Origin: Ideonella livida
Lineage (GTDB): Bacteria; Pseudomonadota; Gammaproteobacteria; Burkholderiales; Burkholderiaceae_C
NCBI RefSeq assembly: GCF_010499455.1
Contig: NZ_JAAGOH010000015.1
Span: forward strand, 60,287 to 124,286
DNA length: 64,000 bases
Reading direction: 5' to 3'
The notes under the pieces were generated by a model. The model made no database searches, was not told the origin of the DNA, and saw nothing but the letters and a program-made list of their open reading frames with translations. Every line of letters begins with the position of its first letter. Position 1 is the first letter of the stretch. Both the position numbers and the translations under genes were made by a program. Below, one piece after another: positions 24,932 to 34,834 of the stretch.

Positions 24932-25570
24932 TCAGAACACGATCCGCGGCGCATTGCCCGGATTGGCCGGCGGTGCAGGAGGCGCCGCGGGTGGAGCCTC
25001 CGGGGGTTGCGACGCGGCAGGGGCAGTAGCCACTGGCGGTGCCAGCGGCCGCACCGGCGGCGCTTGGTAATTGCGGGGCAGCTGGGATTCCTCGGGATAC
25101 CCGGCCGCGTCCAGCAACTGGGCCCAGTCCGGACCCGTGCCCTTGCTCTGCTGCTTGCCCACCAGCAACACCGGCAGTGTCTGCTCGCCGGTCAGGCGTT
25201 TGAGCACCAAGGCATCCGCCGCCGTCTCCACGCTCAGTTCCTTGAACGGGATGCCCCGCTTGCGCAGGTAGTCACGTCCCATGTCGCAGGCGCGGCAGTC
25301 CTTGCGGGCATAGAGCGTGACCGGGAACTGCCGCACCGCATCCGCCAAGGCCTTGGGCAGGTTGGCGGTGGAGGGCGCGCCGCCACCGGTTTCGGTGGGC
25401 AGGCGCAACGTGGTTCCGGTGCTGCCGGGGGGCGGTGGCTGGTCGCTGTAGGTGACCTTGCCATCCGGGCCGACGATGCGGTATTGGGCCAGCAAGGGCG
25501 AGGCGGACAAGAGCAGCAGCAGGCCGGCAAGACCGGCGCCACAACGCGCAAGGGGAGAGGTGCGGCGCAT
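24932..25570 (-). CDS. Secreted DUF4124 plus glutaredoxin-like protein with Pro/Ala tail
   Basis: 212 residues. A signal peptide (GLAGLLLLLSASPLLAQ) leads to a DUF4124-like segment (YRIVGPDGKVTYSDQPPPPG), then a glutaredoxin fold (about residues 80-150) with C-R-A-C in LYARKDCRACDMGRDYL in place of CPYC, and a C-terminal tail of about 45 residues rich in Pro and Ala. It is predicted to work in the periplasm as a thiol-disulfide protein. It follows prlC on the same strand (96 bases), after folD. Confidence 0.85.
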   Translation of the reverse strand: MRRTSPLARCGAGLAGLLLLLSASPLLAQYRIVGPDGKVTYSDQPPPPGSTGTTLRLPTETGGGAPSTANLPKALADAVRQFPVTLYARKDCRACDMGRDYLRKRGIPFKELSVETAADALVLKRLTGEQTLPVLLVGKQQSKGTGPDWAQLLDAAGYPEESQLPRNYQAPPVRPLAPPVATAPAASQPPEAPPAAPPAPPANPGNAPRIVF

Positions 25571-25666
25571 GGAGGGCGAAAACAGGGTGGCGGGATGGGA
25601 AGGTGGCGATCGGCTCCTGGAGCGGCGAGCCGCCGCCCACCTGCGCCGGCGCCACCGGCGCCTGCT

Positions 25667-27691
25667 TCAGGCGGCCATGCCCTGATGGCGCAGCAGCGCG
25701 TCGATGCGGGGCTCACGGCCTCGGAAGGCCTTGAAACTCTCCAGCGCCGGCCGGCTGCCACCCACCTCCAAGATCTCCTGACGGTAACGCCGGCCCGTCG
25801 CCACGTCCAGCGCGCTCGTCTCCTCAAAGGCGCTCCAGGCGTCCGCTGAGAGCACTTCCGCCCATTTGTAGCTGTAGTAGCCGGCCGAATAGCCGCCCGC
25901 AAAGATGTGGGAGAAGGTGTTGGCCGGCCGCGCGTAGGGCGGCGGCTGGATCAGGGCCACTTCCTGCCGCACCTCCTGTGCGATGGCCTGCACCTGGGTG
26001 GCACTGCCTGCTTCGGCATGCAGGCGCATGTCGAACAGGCCGAACTCCACCTGGCGCAGCGTCTGGAGACCAGACTGGAAATTCTTGGCCGCCAGCATCT
26101 TGTCGTAGAGCGCGCGCGGCAGCGGCTCGCCGCTGTCCACATGCCCGCTGAGGTGCTGGAGCACCTCCCACTCCCAGCAGAAGTTCTCCATGAACTGGCT
26201 GGGCAGTTCCACCGCGTCCCACTCCACCCCGCCGATGCCGGAGACGCTGAGCTCCTCCACCCGGGTGAGCAGGTGGTGAAGGCCATGACCGAACTCATGG
26301 AACAAGGTGATCACGTCGTCGTGGGTCAGCAGGGCCGGGCGTGCCCCCACCGGCGGCGCGAAGTTGCACACCAGGTAAGCCACCGGCGTCTGCAGGGTGC
26401 CGGTGTCAGGCCGCTGCCAGCGGTCGCGGGCGCTGTCCATCCAGGCGCCCGGGCGCTTGCCCACGCGGGCGTGCGGATCCAGGTAGAACTCGCCCACCAG
26501 CGCGCCGTGCCGCTCGATGCGGAAGCACTGCACCGTCTCATGCCAGACGGGAGCGGTCGTCGGACAGATGGCCACCTCAAACAGGGTCTCGATGATGCCG
26601 AACAGGCCCTTGAGCACCTTGGGCAGGGGCAGGTAGGCCTTGACCTCCTGCTCGCTGAAGGCATAACGGGCCTCCTTGAGCTTCTCGCCCACGTAGGCGG
26701 TGTCCCAAGGCTGCAGGGTATCGATGCCCAACTCGGCCGCGGCGAACTGGCGCAGGTCCGCCAGGTCCTTTTCGGCGCTGGGGCGCGCACGTCGCGCCAA
26801 GTCCCGCAGGAACTCGAGCACCTGGGCGGGGCTGTCGGCCATCTTGGTCGCCAGGGAGACGTCGGCGTAGCTGCCGAAGCCCAGCAGGTTGGCCTCCTCC
26901 GCGCGCAGGGTGAGAAGCTCGGCCATCACCGGGGCGTTGTCCAGGGCTGCGGGGCCCTGTTCGCTGGCACGGGTGACGTAGGCGCGGTAGAGCGTCTCTC
27001 GCAAGCTGCGGTCGGCTGCGTACTGCATCACCGGCAGGTAGCTCGGCATGTGCAGGGTGAGCTTACAGCCGGGCTGGCCATCGGCCTGGGCGGCTGCGCG
27101 GGCGGCCGCCACCACGTCCTCGGGCATCCCCGCCAGCCGCTCTGGCGGCAGGTAGAGCTTGAAGGCGTCGGTGGCGTCCATCACGTGCTGGGAGAAACTG
27201 TGGCCCAGCTCGGCCATGCGGTCCTGCAGGGCCGCGAAGCGCTCTTTGGCGGCCCCTAGCAGGTCGGCCCCCCCCAGGCGGAAATCGCGCAGCCAATGAG
27301 ACAGGGCCTGACGCCGCGCCGGGCTCAGCGACTGCGCTGCCGGGCTGGCGGCCAGCGCCTTGTACTTGGCGTAGAGCCGCTCGTCGCTGCCCAGGCGGGT
27401 GTAGAACTCGGTGATCTTGGGCAAGTTCTCGGTATGCGCGGCCCGCAGTGCTGGCGTGTCGGCCACATGGGCCAGGTGGTTCACCACCCCCCAGGCGCGT
27501 CCCAGCCGCTCGGTGGCCACCGACAGCACAGCGGCCAGGGCGTCATAGTCGGCCGGCACATCGGGCCCGACGGCCTGCTCCAGCGCCTGGCGGGCCTGCG
27601 TCAGCAGCTCGTCCAGGGCGGGAGTGATGTGCTCGGGGCGGATGGCATCGAAGGCGATGGCCGAGTCGAACTGCAGCAGGGGGTTGCTCAT
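25667..27691 (-). CDS. prlC: Oligopeptidase A (M3 metalloprotease)
   Basis: 674 residues, the normal length for OpdA/PrlC. The zinc motif is HEFGHGLHHLL with His465, Glu466 and His469, and a further Glu follows in GIGGVEWDAVELPSQF. It degrades signal peptides and other oligopeptides in the cytoplasm. folD lies 49 bases upstream on the same strand, so both are probably in one transcript. Confidence 0.95.
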   Translation of the reverse strand: MSNPLLQFDSAIAFDAIRPEHITPALDELLTQARQALEQAVGPDVPADYDALAAVLSVATERLGRAWGVVNHLAHVADTPALRAAHTENLPKITEFYTRLGSDERLYAKYKALAASPAAQSLSPARRQALSHWLRDFRLGGADLLGAAKERFAALQDRMAELGHSFSQHVMDATDAFKLYLPPERLAGMPEDVVAAARAAAQADGQPGCKLTLHMPSYLPVMQYAADRSLRETLYRAYVTRASEQGPAALDNAPVMAELLTLRAEEANLLGFGSYADVSLATKMADSPAQVLEFLRDLARRARPSAEKDLADLRQFAAAELGIDTLQPWDTAYVGEKLKEARYAFSEQEVKAYLPLPKVLKGLFGIIETLFEVAICPTTAPVWHETVQCFRIERHGALVGEFYLDPHARVGKRPGAWMDSARDRWQRPDTGTLQTPVAYLVCNFAPPVGARPALLTHDDVITLFHEFGHGLHHLLTRVEELSVSGIGGVEWDAVELPSQFMENFCWEWEVLQHLSGHVDSGEPLPRALYDKMLAAKNFQSGLQTLRQVEFGLFDMRLHAEAGSATQVQAIAQEVRQEVALIQPPPYARPANTFSHIFAGGYSAGYYSYKWAEVLSADAWSAFEETSALDVATGRRYRQEILEVGGSRPALESFKAFRGREPRIDALLRHQGMAA

Positions 27692-27740
27692 GCGGGCAAA
27701 GGCGTCTGGAGGGCGTCGGTGGACGGGTGTCGGGATGGTG

Positions 27741-28595
27741 TCACAGGCCGGCGCGTTCGGCCGCTTCCAGGGTATTGACCAGCAGCATGGTGATGGTCAT
27801 GGGGCCCACGCCACCCGGCACCGGGGTGATCCAGCCGGCCACGTCACGGATACCGGCGAAGTCCACGTCACCGCAGAGCTTGCCCTCATCGTTGCGGTTC
27901 ATGCCCACGTCGATCACCACGGCGCCGGGCTTGACCATGTCGGCCGTCAGCACATTGCGCTTGCCCACCGCCGCGACGATGACGTCGGCCTGGCGGGTAT
28001 GGTGCGCCAGGTCGGCGGTGCCACTGTGGCAGACGGTGACGGTGGCGTTGGCTGCCAGCAGCATCATGGCCATGGGCTTGCCCACGATGTTGGAGCGGCC
28101 GATGACCACGGCATGCTTGCCGCGCAGATCGGCCATGCCGATGGATTCGAGCATCTTCATGCAGCCATAGGGCGTGCAGGCCTTGAAGCCCACCTCGCCC
28201 ACCATCAGGGCGCCGGCGCTGGCGACGTGGAAGCCGTCAACGTCCTTGGCTGGCGAGATGGCCTCGATCACCTTATGGTCGTCGATGTGTGCAGGCAGGG
28301 GCAGCTGCACCAGGATGCCGTGGATGCTGGGGTCTTGGTTCAGGGCCTCGATGCGCGCCAGCAACTCGGCCTCGGTCAGAGAGGCGTCGTACTTCTCCAG
28401 CACCGAGTGGAATCCCACGTCACCGCAGGACTTGACCTTGTTGCGCACATAGACCTGGCTGGCCGGGTTCTCTCCCACCAGGATCACAGCCAGGCCCGGC
28501 TGCCGCCCCTTGGCGGTGAGGTCGGCGGCGCGGCGGGCGACCTCGCCACGCAGTTGCTGGGACAGGGCATTGCCATCGATCAGTTGTGCGGTCAT
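27741..28595 (-). CDS. folD: Methylenetetrahydrofolate dehydrogenase/cyclohydrolase
   Basis: 284 residues, normal for FolD. The active-site Lys is in [17 protein letters not shown]; the NADP site is [16 protein letters not shown]; the C-terminus has the family [16 protein letters not shown]. It converts 5,10-methylene-THF to 10-formyl-THF through methenyl-THF, supplying one-carbon units for purines and fMet. A hairpin upstream (28621-28642) separates it from the response regulator. Confidence 0.97.
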   Translation of the reverse strand: MTAQLIDGNALSQQLRGEVARRAADLTAKGRQPGLAVILVGENPASQVYVRNKVKSCGDVGFHSVLEKYDASLTEAELLARIEALNQDPSIHGILVQLPLPAHIDDHKVIEAISPAKDVDGFHVASAGALMVGEVGFKACTPYGCMKMLESIGMADLRGKHAVVIGRSNIVGKPMAMMLLAANATVTVCHSGTADLAHHTRQADVIVAAVGKRNVLTADMVKPGAVVIDVGMNRNDEGKLCGDVDFAGIRDVAGWITPVPGGVGPMTITMLLVNTLEAAERAGL

Positions 28596-28620
28596 CCAAT
28601 GGGCCTTTCTGAAAGCAAGA

Positions 28621-28642
28621 AGGCCGCTGAACTCAGCGGCCT
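28621..28642 (-). terminator. Terminator between the response regulator and folD
   Basis: AGGCCGCTGA (28621-28630) pairs perfectly with TCAGCGGCCT (28633-28642). On the minus strand the stem is followed by TCTTGCTTTC, a weak T-rich tail. It lies 30 bases downstream of the response regulator stop. Confidence 0.7.
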
Positions 28643-28672
28643 GGATGGGGGAGGGGAAGAGGTGTCGGCCGA

Positions 28673-29299
28673 TCAGGCCTTGGCGCCATTGGCCCCGAGG
28701 GCGATCTTGAGCAGATCGGCCACGGTGTTGGCGTTGAGCTTCTCCATGATGTTGGCGCGGTGCGCCTCCACCGTCTTGATGCTGATGCCCAGGTCGTCGG
28801 CAATCTGCTTGTTCAGGCGGCCGGCGACGATGCGCTCGAGCACCTGCGCCTCCCGGGTGGTCAGGCGCGAGAGCAGGGCGTCGCGGCTGGCTTGTTCCTG
28901 GTGGTGGCTGAAAGCGACGCGGGCCTGGTCCAGCATGCGCTCAACCAGTCCGAGAAGCTCCTCTTCCTTGAAGGGCTTCTCGATGAAGTCCATCGCGCCC
29001 TTCTTCATCGTGTTGACCGCCATGGGCACGTCCCCGTGGCCGGTGATGAAGACGATGGGCAGCGGGCTGCGCCGCTCCAGCAGTCGGTCCTGGAGTTCCA
29101 AGCCGCTCATGCCGTCCATGCGGATGTCGGCGATCAGGCAAGCGACCTCGCGGGGGTCGAAGCGGGAGAGGAAGGACTCGGCCGAATCGAAGCACTTGAC
29201 ACGGTAATCCTTGCCTTCGAGCAACCATTGCAAGGAATCACGGACGGCCTCGTCGTCATCGACGACATAGACCGTACCTTTCTTCGGGATCAGGCTCAT
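28673..29299 (-). CDS. FixJ-like response regulator
   Basis: 208 residues. The receiver domain (1-125) has the acidic patch DDD at 14-16, phospho-acceptor Asp58 in [11 protein letters not shown], Thr in FITGHGD and Lys in EKPFKE. The C-terminal LuxR-type helix-turn-helix is [43 protein letters not shown]. It overlaps the kinase gene by 4 bases, so the two are translated together. The pair is divergent from aceE. Its targets are unknown; the order matches the FixLJ/TodT type. Confidence 0.94.
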   Translation of the reverse strand: MSLIPKKGTVYVVDDDEAVRDSLQWLLEGKDYRVKCFDSAESFLSRFDPREVACLIADIRMDGMSGLELQDRLLERRSPLPIVFITGHGDVPMAVNTMKKGAMDFIEKPFKEEELLGLVERMLDQARVAFSHHQEQASRDALLSRLTTREAQVLERIVAGRLNKQIADDLGISIKTVEAHRANIMEKLNANTVADLLKIALGANGAKA

Positions 29300-31860
29300 G
29301 AAGATGCGGCGTTGGGGTTGGACGCGGCGGCCTCATCGGGCACTTCGGGCACGTTCGGCACGTCGGCGCGCTGGGACAGGTCCACCGGGAGGGTGAAGGT
29401 CATCCGACACCCGACCACGGTCGATCCATTGTAGAGGTTCTGGGCCTTCATCCTGCCCTGGTGAGACTCGATGATGGATCGGCACAACGACAGGCCTATG
29501 CCCATGCCCTCGGCCTTGGTGGAGTGGAAGGCCTCGAACAGGCGGGCCAGCGCCTCCTCGCTCATGCCGGGGCCCATGTCGGTGACGCTGAACTCGATGG
29601 CGCCACCGTCCTCCGGGGTGTGGCGGGGCACCACGCGCAGTTCGATGTTGCGACGCGAGGCCGGCATCTGGGCCATGTCGATCGCCTCGGCGGCGTTCTT
29701 GAGCAGGTTGAGCAGCACCTGCTCAATCAGGATGGGGTCGACATGCAACTCGGGCAGGCGCTGCGCCACATAGTTCTGCAGTGCCACCTTGCGGCGCTTG
29801 AGTTCGATGGACGCCAGTTCCAGGGCGTCGTCGACGATGGTCTGCACCCGCACCGACTGCCGCTGGGGTCCGCTGCGCTTGACGAAGTTGCGGATGCGGT
29901 GGATGACCTGCCCGGCCCGCTCGGCCTGCTTGGCCGTCTTCTGCAGCGCCGCCACCAAGTCTTCCTGGCCGATGCTGCCGGCCCGCACGCGGCTGACCAT
30001 GCCGTTGCAGTAGTTGGTGATGGCGGTCAGCGGCTGGTTGAGCTCGTGGGCGACCGAGGAGGCCATCTCGCCCATGGTGATCAGGCGGCTGGCCACCTGG
30101 GCGCGGTCCTCCTGCTGCCGGGCCTGCTCCTCGAGCTGCAGCCGGGTGGTGATGTCGGTGGCGATGATCATGTGGGCCAGGCGGCCGTCGGTCCATTGCA
30201 GGTAGCGGCCACGAACGTCAAACCACATCTGCAGCGCTTCCACATACACCTCACGGGTCTGGCCACCCGCTTCGGTCAGCTCCTGGGTCGGCAGGCCGGA
30301 GAGCGTGTCCACCGGGTCCTCGGCGTCCGTGCCACTGGTGGGCGGCGCGGTGTTGGCCAGCAGGCTGTGCCCCTTGGCGTCGGCGCCGAACCACAGGCGG
30401 TAGGAACGGTTGCAGAACAGCAGCTCACCTTGCTGCACCGAGAGCACCGAGACCGCCGCCTCCAGCCCTTCCAGCACGGTGGTGAAGCGTTCGTGTGAGG
30501 CGCTGAGCTGGTCGCGGATGCGCTTGGCTTCGGTGATGTTGGTCATCGAGGTCATCCAGCCGGTCTGGTGACCCTTGGGGTCGATCAGGGGCGAGACGTA
30601 CATCCGCGCATCAAAGACCGAGCCATCCTTGCGCATCACCTTGACCTCTATGCCGCCGGCCGGGCTGCGGCCTTGCAGCTCTTGTTGCAGCAGTCGGGAG
30701 TTCTCCTCGATGCGGTCCGGCGGCCAGTAGGGAAAGGGCGGCTTGCCATTGAGCAGTTCGGATTCGGTGTAGCCGGTCATGGCGCAGAAGGCCGGGTTGA
30801 CGTAGGTGACCCGGCCGTCCATGTCCATGGCGCGCATGCCGGTGAGCATGGAGTTCTCCATCGCCCGGCGGAAGTTGGTCTCCTGCACCAGGGCGTTCTG
30901 GATCTGGGTGCGCCGGCGCACGTGGCGCCAGGTGCCCAGCAGCATCCACAGCGTGAGCACGCTCAGCGCCACCACCATCCAGAACAGGGTGTTGCCGATC
31001 AGGCCAATGGAGGTGCGGTAGCCCTGGCCCTTGAGCACCAGGCCGTTGGCCGCGGGCGTGAGCGGCAGCTCGTAGACCAGCGCCGGTGCCGGCCGGTCGC
31101 GGCCGGGCATGGGGGTGACCGTGCCGGCCAGGGTCTGGTCGCCGTTGAGCACGGCGATGGCGTGCCGGCGGGTCACTTCAGCGGGCACCAGATAGCGCAG
31201 CATGGCCTCGACCGAATATTCCACCAGCAGGGCACCACTGAAGTTGCCGCGGTCCAGCAGAGGCACCTGAATCTGGAACACCCATTCACCATCTCGTCCG
31301 CGGTAGGCGGGCGAATACACCGGCTGACGTCCCAGCCGCGTGGCCATGAAGGTTTCCTCCACCTCGGTGCTGGCCCCGTCGCGGGGCAGCGATGGATGGG
31401 GACCCGCCAACTCGTCGCCGCCCTCGGCGCTGGGGTTCTGGGCGTCGTGCAGGGCACGCACCCGCCGGCTGCCGTTGACCCAGGCGATGAGCCTCACCTC
31501 GGGACGCTCGACCTGGAAGCTGGCCGCCTGGGCCAGGAAGGCCTCTGCGTCGATGTCGCGGGTGACCACCTCACGCGCCATGCGCACCAGCTGCTCCTGG
31601 TTCTCGATGAGGTGCAGCCGGATCTGCTGTTGCGCCACCTCGGTGTCGCGGTGCAGCGCTCCAGAGGAGCGCTCGATCTCCTCGCTGCGCAGGTACCAAA
31701 AGGCCGCGGTGATGGCCGCCAGGAACAACAGCACCGACACCAGGGGCCCGATGGTGGCGAAGCGGTCCTGGCGCGAAGGGGACTGGCGGCGCCACCACCG
31801 ACCCGCCAGGCGGCTGAGGCGGTTGCTGTAGGTCTGCGAGACAAGTGGGCTGGAACTCAT
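29296..31860 (-). CDS. PAS-containing sensor histidine kinase
   Basis: 854 residues from the ATG at 31858-31860; longer frames run into the aceE control region. Membrane helices are at about 36-57 and after a 240-residue periplasmic sensor domain (TLFWMVVALSVLTLWMLLG). Two PAS domains follow, the first with NSMLTGMRAMDMDGRVTYVN and ITEAKRIRDQL. The dimerisation/phospho-acceptor box is SSVAHELNQPLTAITNY with His605; the ATPase boxes are LLNLLKNAAEAI, DMGPGM and GMGIGLSLCRSI. It phosphorylates the adjacent response regulator. The signal is unknown; position beside aceE suggests a redox or carbon cue, which is inference. Confidence 0.93.
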   Translation of the reverse strand: MSSSPLVSQTYSNRLSRLAGRWWRRQSPSRQDRFATIGPLVSVLLFLAAITAAFWYLRSEEIERSSGALHRDTEVAQQQIRLHLIENQEQLVRMAREVVTRDIDAEAFLAQAASFQVERPEVRLIAWVNGSRRVRALHDAQNPSAEGGDELAGPHPSLPRDGASTEVEETFMATRLGRQPVYSPAYRGRDGEWVFQIQVPLLDRGNFSGALLVEYSVEAMLRYLVPAEVTRRHAIAVLNGDQTLAGTVTPMPGRDRPAPALVYELPLTPAANGLVLKGQGYRTSIGLIGNTLFWMVVALSVLTLWMLLGTWRHVRRRTQIQNALVQETNFRRAMENSMLTGMRAMDMDGRVTYVNPAFCAMTGYTESELLNGKPPFPYWPPDRIEENSRLLQQELQGRSPAGGIEVKVMRKDGSVFDARMYVSPLIDPKGHQTGWMTSMTNITEAKRIRDQLSASHERFTTVLEGLEAAVSVLSVQQGELLFCNRSYRLWFGADAKGHSLLANTAPPTSGTDAEDPVDTLSGLPTQELTEAGGQTREVYVEALQMWFDVRGRYLQWTDGRLAHMIIATDITTRLQLEEQARQQEDRAQVASRLITMGEMASSVAHELNQPLTAITNYCNGMVSRVRAGSIGQEDLVAALQKTAKQAERAGQVIHRIRNFVKRSGPQRQSVRVQTIVDDALELASIELKRRKVALQNYVAQRLPELHVDPILIEQVLLNLLKNAAEAIDMAQMPASRRNIELRVVPRHTPEDGGAIEFSVTDMGPGMSEEALARLFEAFHSTKAEGMGIGLSLCRSIIESHQGRMKAQNLYNGSTVVGCRMTFTLPVDLSQRADVPNVPEVPDEAAASNPNAASS

Positions 31861-31919
31861 GGCCTGTGGATTATCGGCGTCGGCCGCAAGCGCTTGCGCT
31901 GACAGTTTGAGGCGGCAAT

Positions 31920-31936
31920 ATTCCATAATATGAAAT
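31920..31936. promoter_or_regulatory. Palindromic operator between aceE and the two-component genes
   Basis: ATTCCATAATATGAAAT is a 17-bp palindrome with a single mismatched pair, in the AT-rich part of the 173-base gap between the kinase start and the aceE start. It is 97 bases before aceE. I cannot assign a regulator. Confidence 0.5.
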
Positions 31937-32033
31937 GACTGACCGCTATTTGAAAAACGAGAAAAGCTGTGGGACACTGCGCGCCGTCCTGAAACCCGTT
32001 CTGGGACCCCCATCTGCTGAGGAGACAAGTTCC

Positions 32034-34739
32034 ATGTCCGCCACCCCCCCGAACCTGCTGCGCGCCGAGGCGCTGGATGCCGATGCGCAGGAGACCCGCG
32101 AATGGCTTGACGCGCTGAGTGCCGTCATCGAAGCCGAGGGTCCGGATCGCGCCCACTTCCTGCTGGAGAAGCTGCTGTCCGACGCCCGTCAACACGGCGT
32201 GGACATGCCTTTCTCGGCGACGACCGCCTACGTCAACACCATTCCGCCGGAGCAGGAAGAGCGCTGCCCGGGCAACATCGAGATCGAGGAGCGCCTGCGC
32301 GCTTACATGCGCTGGAACGCCATGGCGATGGTGGTCAAGGCCAACCGCCACAACCCCGAGGACGGCGGCGACCTGGGCGGTCACATCGGCTCCTTCGCCT
32401 CGCTGGCCCACATGTTTGGTGCCGGCTTCAACCACTTCTGGCATGCCGAAGGGGCTGACCACGGCGGCGACTGCATCTATTTCCAGGGCCATGTGTCGCC
32501 TGGCGTGTATGCACGCGCCTACCTGGAAGGCCGCTTGACCGAGGAGCAGCTGCTGAACTTCCGCCAGGAGGTCGACGGCAAGGGCCTGTCAAGCTACCCG
32601 CACCCCAAGCTGATGCCGGGCTTCTGGCAGTTCCCGACCGTCTCGATGGGCTTGGGCCCCTTGATGGCCATCTACCAGGCCCGTTTCCTGAAGTACCTGC
32701 ATGCCCGTGGCATTGCCAACACCGAGAACCGCAAGGTGTGGGTGTTCTGCGGCGACGGTGAGATGGACGAGCCCGAGAGCCTGGGCGCCATCGGCCTGGC
32801 CGCCCGTGAGAACCTGGATAACCTGATCTTCGTCATCAACTGCAACCTGCAGCGCCTGGATGGCCCGGTGCGCGGCAACGGCAAGATCGTGCAGGAGCTC
32901 GAAGGCGAATTCCGCGGTGCGGGCTGGAACGTGATCAAGCTGCTGTGGGGCGGCAACTGGGATCCGCTGCTGGCGCGCGACAAGGATGGCGCCCTGCGCA
33001 AGTTGATGATGGACACCCTGGACGGCGACTACCAGTCGTTCAAGGCCAATGACGGCGCCTATGTGCGCAAGAACTTCTTCGGCCGCGACCCCAAGACGCT
33101 GGAGATGGTGTCCAAGATGTCCGACGACGACATCTGGGCCCTCAAGCGTGGCGGCCACGACCCCCAGAAGGTGTTTGCCGCGTTCGACCGCGCCGTCAAG
33201 CACAAGGGTCAGCCGACCGTGCTGCTGGTCAAGACCGTCAAGGGCTTCGGCATGGGCAAGGTCGGTGAAGGCAAGAACACGGTCCACCAGACCAAGAAGC
33301 TGACCGACGAGGACATCAAGGCCTTCCGCGATCGCTTCAACATCCCAGTGTCGGACGCCGATCTGCCCAAGATCCCGTTCTACAAGCCGGCCGATGACAC
33401 GCCGGAAATGAAGTATCTGCACGAGCGCCGCAAGGCCCTGGGCGGCTACCTGCCGCAGCGCCGCGTCAAGGCCGAGGAGAGCTTCACCGTGCCCGCGCTG
33501 GAGAACTTCAAGGCCGTGCTGGAGCCCACCGCCGAAGGCCGTGAGATCTCCACCACCCAGGCCTATGTGCGCTTCCTGACCCAGCTGCTGCGTGACCAGG
33601 CCCTGGGCCCGCGCGTGGTGCCCATCCTGGTGGACGAAGCCCGGACCTTCGGCATGGAAGGCCTGTTCCGCCAAGTGGGCATCTACAACCCGCTGGGCCA
33701 GCAATACACCCCGGTCGACAAGGACCAGGTGATGTATTACCGCGAGGACAAGGCCGGCCAGATCCTGCAGGAAGGCATCAACGAAGCCGGCGGCATGTCG
33801 AGCTGGATCGCGGCGGCCACCAGCTACAGCACCAGCAACCGCATCATGGTGCCGTTCTACGTGTACTACTCGATGTTCGGCTTCCAGCGTATCGGCGACC
33901 TGGCCTGGGCCGCCGGTGACATGCAGGCCCGTGGCTTCCTGCTGGGTGGCACGTCCGGCCGGACCACGCTGAACGGTGAAGGCCTGCAGCACGAAGACGG
34001 CCACAGCCACATCCTGGCCGGCACGATTCCGAACTGCGTGTCCTACGACCCGACCTTCGCGCACGAAGTGGGCGTGATCCTGCACCATGGCCTCAAGCGC
34101 ATGGTGGAGAAGCAGGACAACGTCTTCTTCTACCTGACCCTGCTCAACGAGAACTACCCGATGCCCGGCCTGAAGGCGGGCACCGAGGAAGAGATCATCA
34201 AGGGCATGTACCTGCTGGAAGAGGGCGCCAAGATCCTGCCGCGCGTCAACCTGATGGGCTCCGGCACCATCCTGCGCGAGTCCATGGCCGCCAAGAAGCT
34301 GCTGGAAGAGGACTGGGGTGTTGCCGCCAACGTCTGGAGCTGCCCGAGCTTCAACGAACTGGCCCGTGACGGCCAGGACTGCGAGCGCTTCAACCTGCTG
34401 CACCCGACCGAAGCGGCCCGTGTGCCCTTCATCGCCCAGCAGCTCGACGGCCACCCGGGCCCGGTCATCGCCTCGACCGACTACATGAAGAACTACGCCG
34501 AGCAGGTGCGCGCCTTCATCCCGAAGGGCCGGACTTACAAGGTGCTGGGCACCGACGGTTTCGGCCGCTCGGACTTCCGCAGCAAGCTGCGTGAGCACTT
34601 CGAGGTCAACCGCTACTACGTCGTGGTGGCCGCGCTGAAGGCGCTGGCAGACGAAGGCACGGTGCCGATGGCCAAGGTGGCCGAGGCCATCGCCAAGTAC
34701 GGTCTGAAGACCGACAAGATCAACCCGCTGTACGCCTGA
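32034..34739 (+). CDS. aceE: Pyruvate dehydrogenase E1 component
   Basis: 901 residues from the ATG at 32034 (after GAGGAGACAAG), the homodimeric type of E1. The thiamine-diphosphate motif is GDGEMDEPESLGAIGLAARENLDNLIFVINCN. GHIGSFASLAHMFGAGFNHFWHA and HEDGHSHILAGTIPN are conserved. It decarboxylates pyruvate and passes acetyl to the lipoyl groups of aceF. aceF and lpdA follow on the same strand, and a two-component system is divergent. Confidence 0.97.
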   Translation: MSATPPNLLRAEALDADAQETREWLDALSAVIEAEGPDRAHFLLEKLLSDARQHGVDMPFSATTAYVNTIPPEQEERCPGNIEIEERLRAYMRWNAMAMVVKANRHNPEDGGDLGGHIGSFASLAHMFGAGFNHFWHAEGADHGGDCIYFQGHVSPGVYARAYLEGRLTEEQLLNFRQEVDGKGLSSYPHPKLMPGFWQFPTVSMGLGPLMAIYQARFLKYLHARGIANTENRKVWVFCGDGEMDEPESLGAIGLAARENLDNLIFVINCNLQRLDGPVRGNGKIVQELEGEFRGAGWNVIKLLWGGNWDPLLARDKDGALRKLMMDTLDGDYQSFKANDGAYVRKNFFGRDPKTLEMVSKMSDDDIWALKRGGHDPQKVFAAFDRAVKHKGQPTVLLVKTVKGFGMGKVGEGKNTVHQTKKLTDEDIKAFRDRFNIPVSDADLPKIPFYKPADDTPEMKYLHERRKALGGYLPQRRVKAEESFTVPALENFKAVLEPTAEGREISTTQAYVRFLTQLLRDQALGPRVVPILVDEARTFGMEGLFRQVGIYNPLGQQYTPVDKDQVMYYREDKAGQILQEGINEAGGMSSWIAAATSYSTSNRIMVPFYVYYSMFGFQRIGDLAWAAGDMQARGFLLGGTSGRTTLNGEGLQHEDGHSHILAGTIPNCVSYDPTFAHEVGVILHHGLKRMVEKQDNVFFYLTLLNENYPMPGLKAGTEEEIIKGMYLLEEGAKILPRVNLMGSGTILRESMAAKKLLEEDWGVAANVWSCPSFNELARDGQDCERFNLLHPTEAARVPFIAQQLDGHPGPVIASTDYMKNYAEQVRAFIPKGRTYKVLGTDGFGRSDFRSKLREHFEVNRYYVVVAALKALADEGTVPMAKVAEAIAKYGLKTDKINPLYA

Positions 34740-34834
34740 TGCGGGAGGGCCGAACCGGCCCGGCCGCTGCGCTGCCCAACGGCGGTGTGCGGCCGAGCCT
34801 TTCGGCACCCGCTCCACGACTGGAGACACACAAC

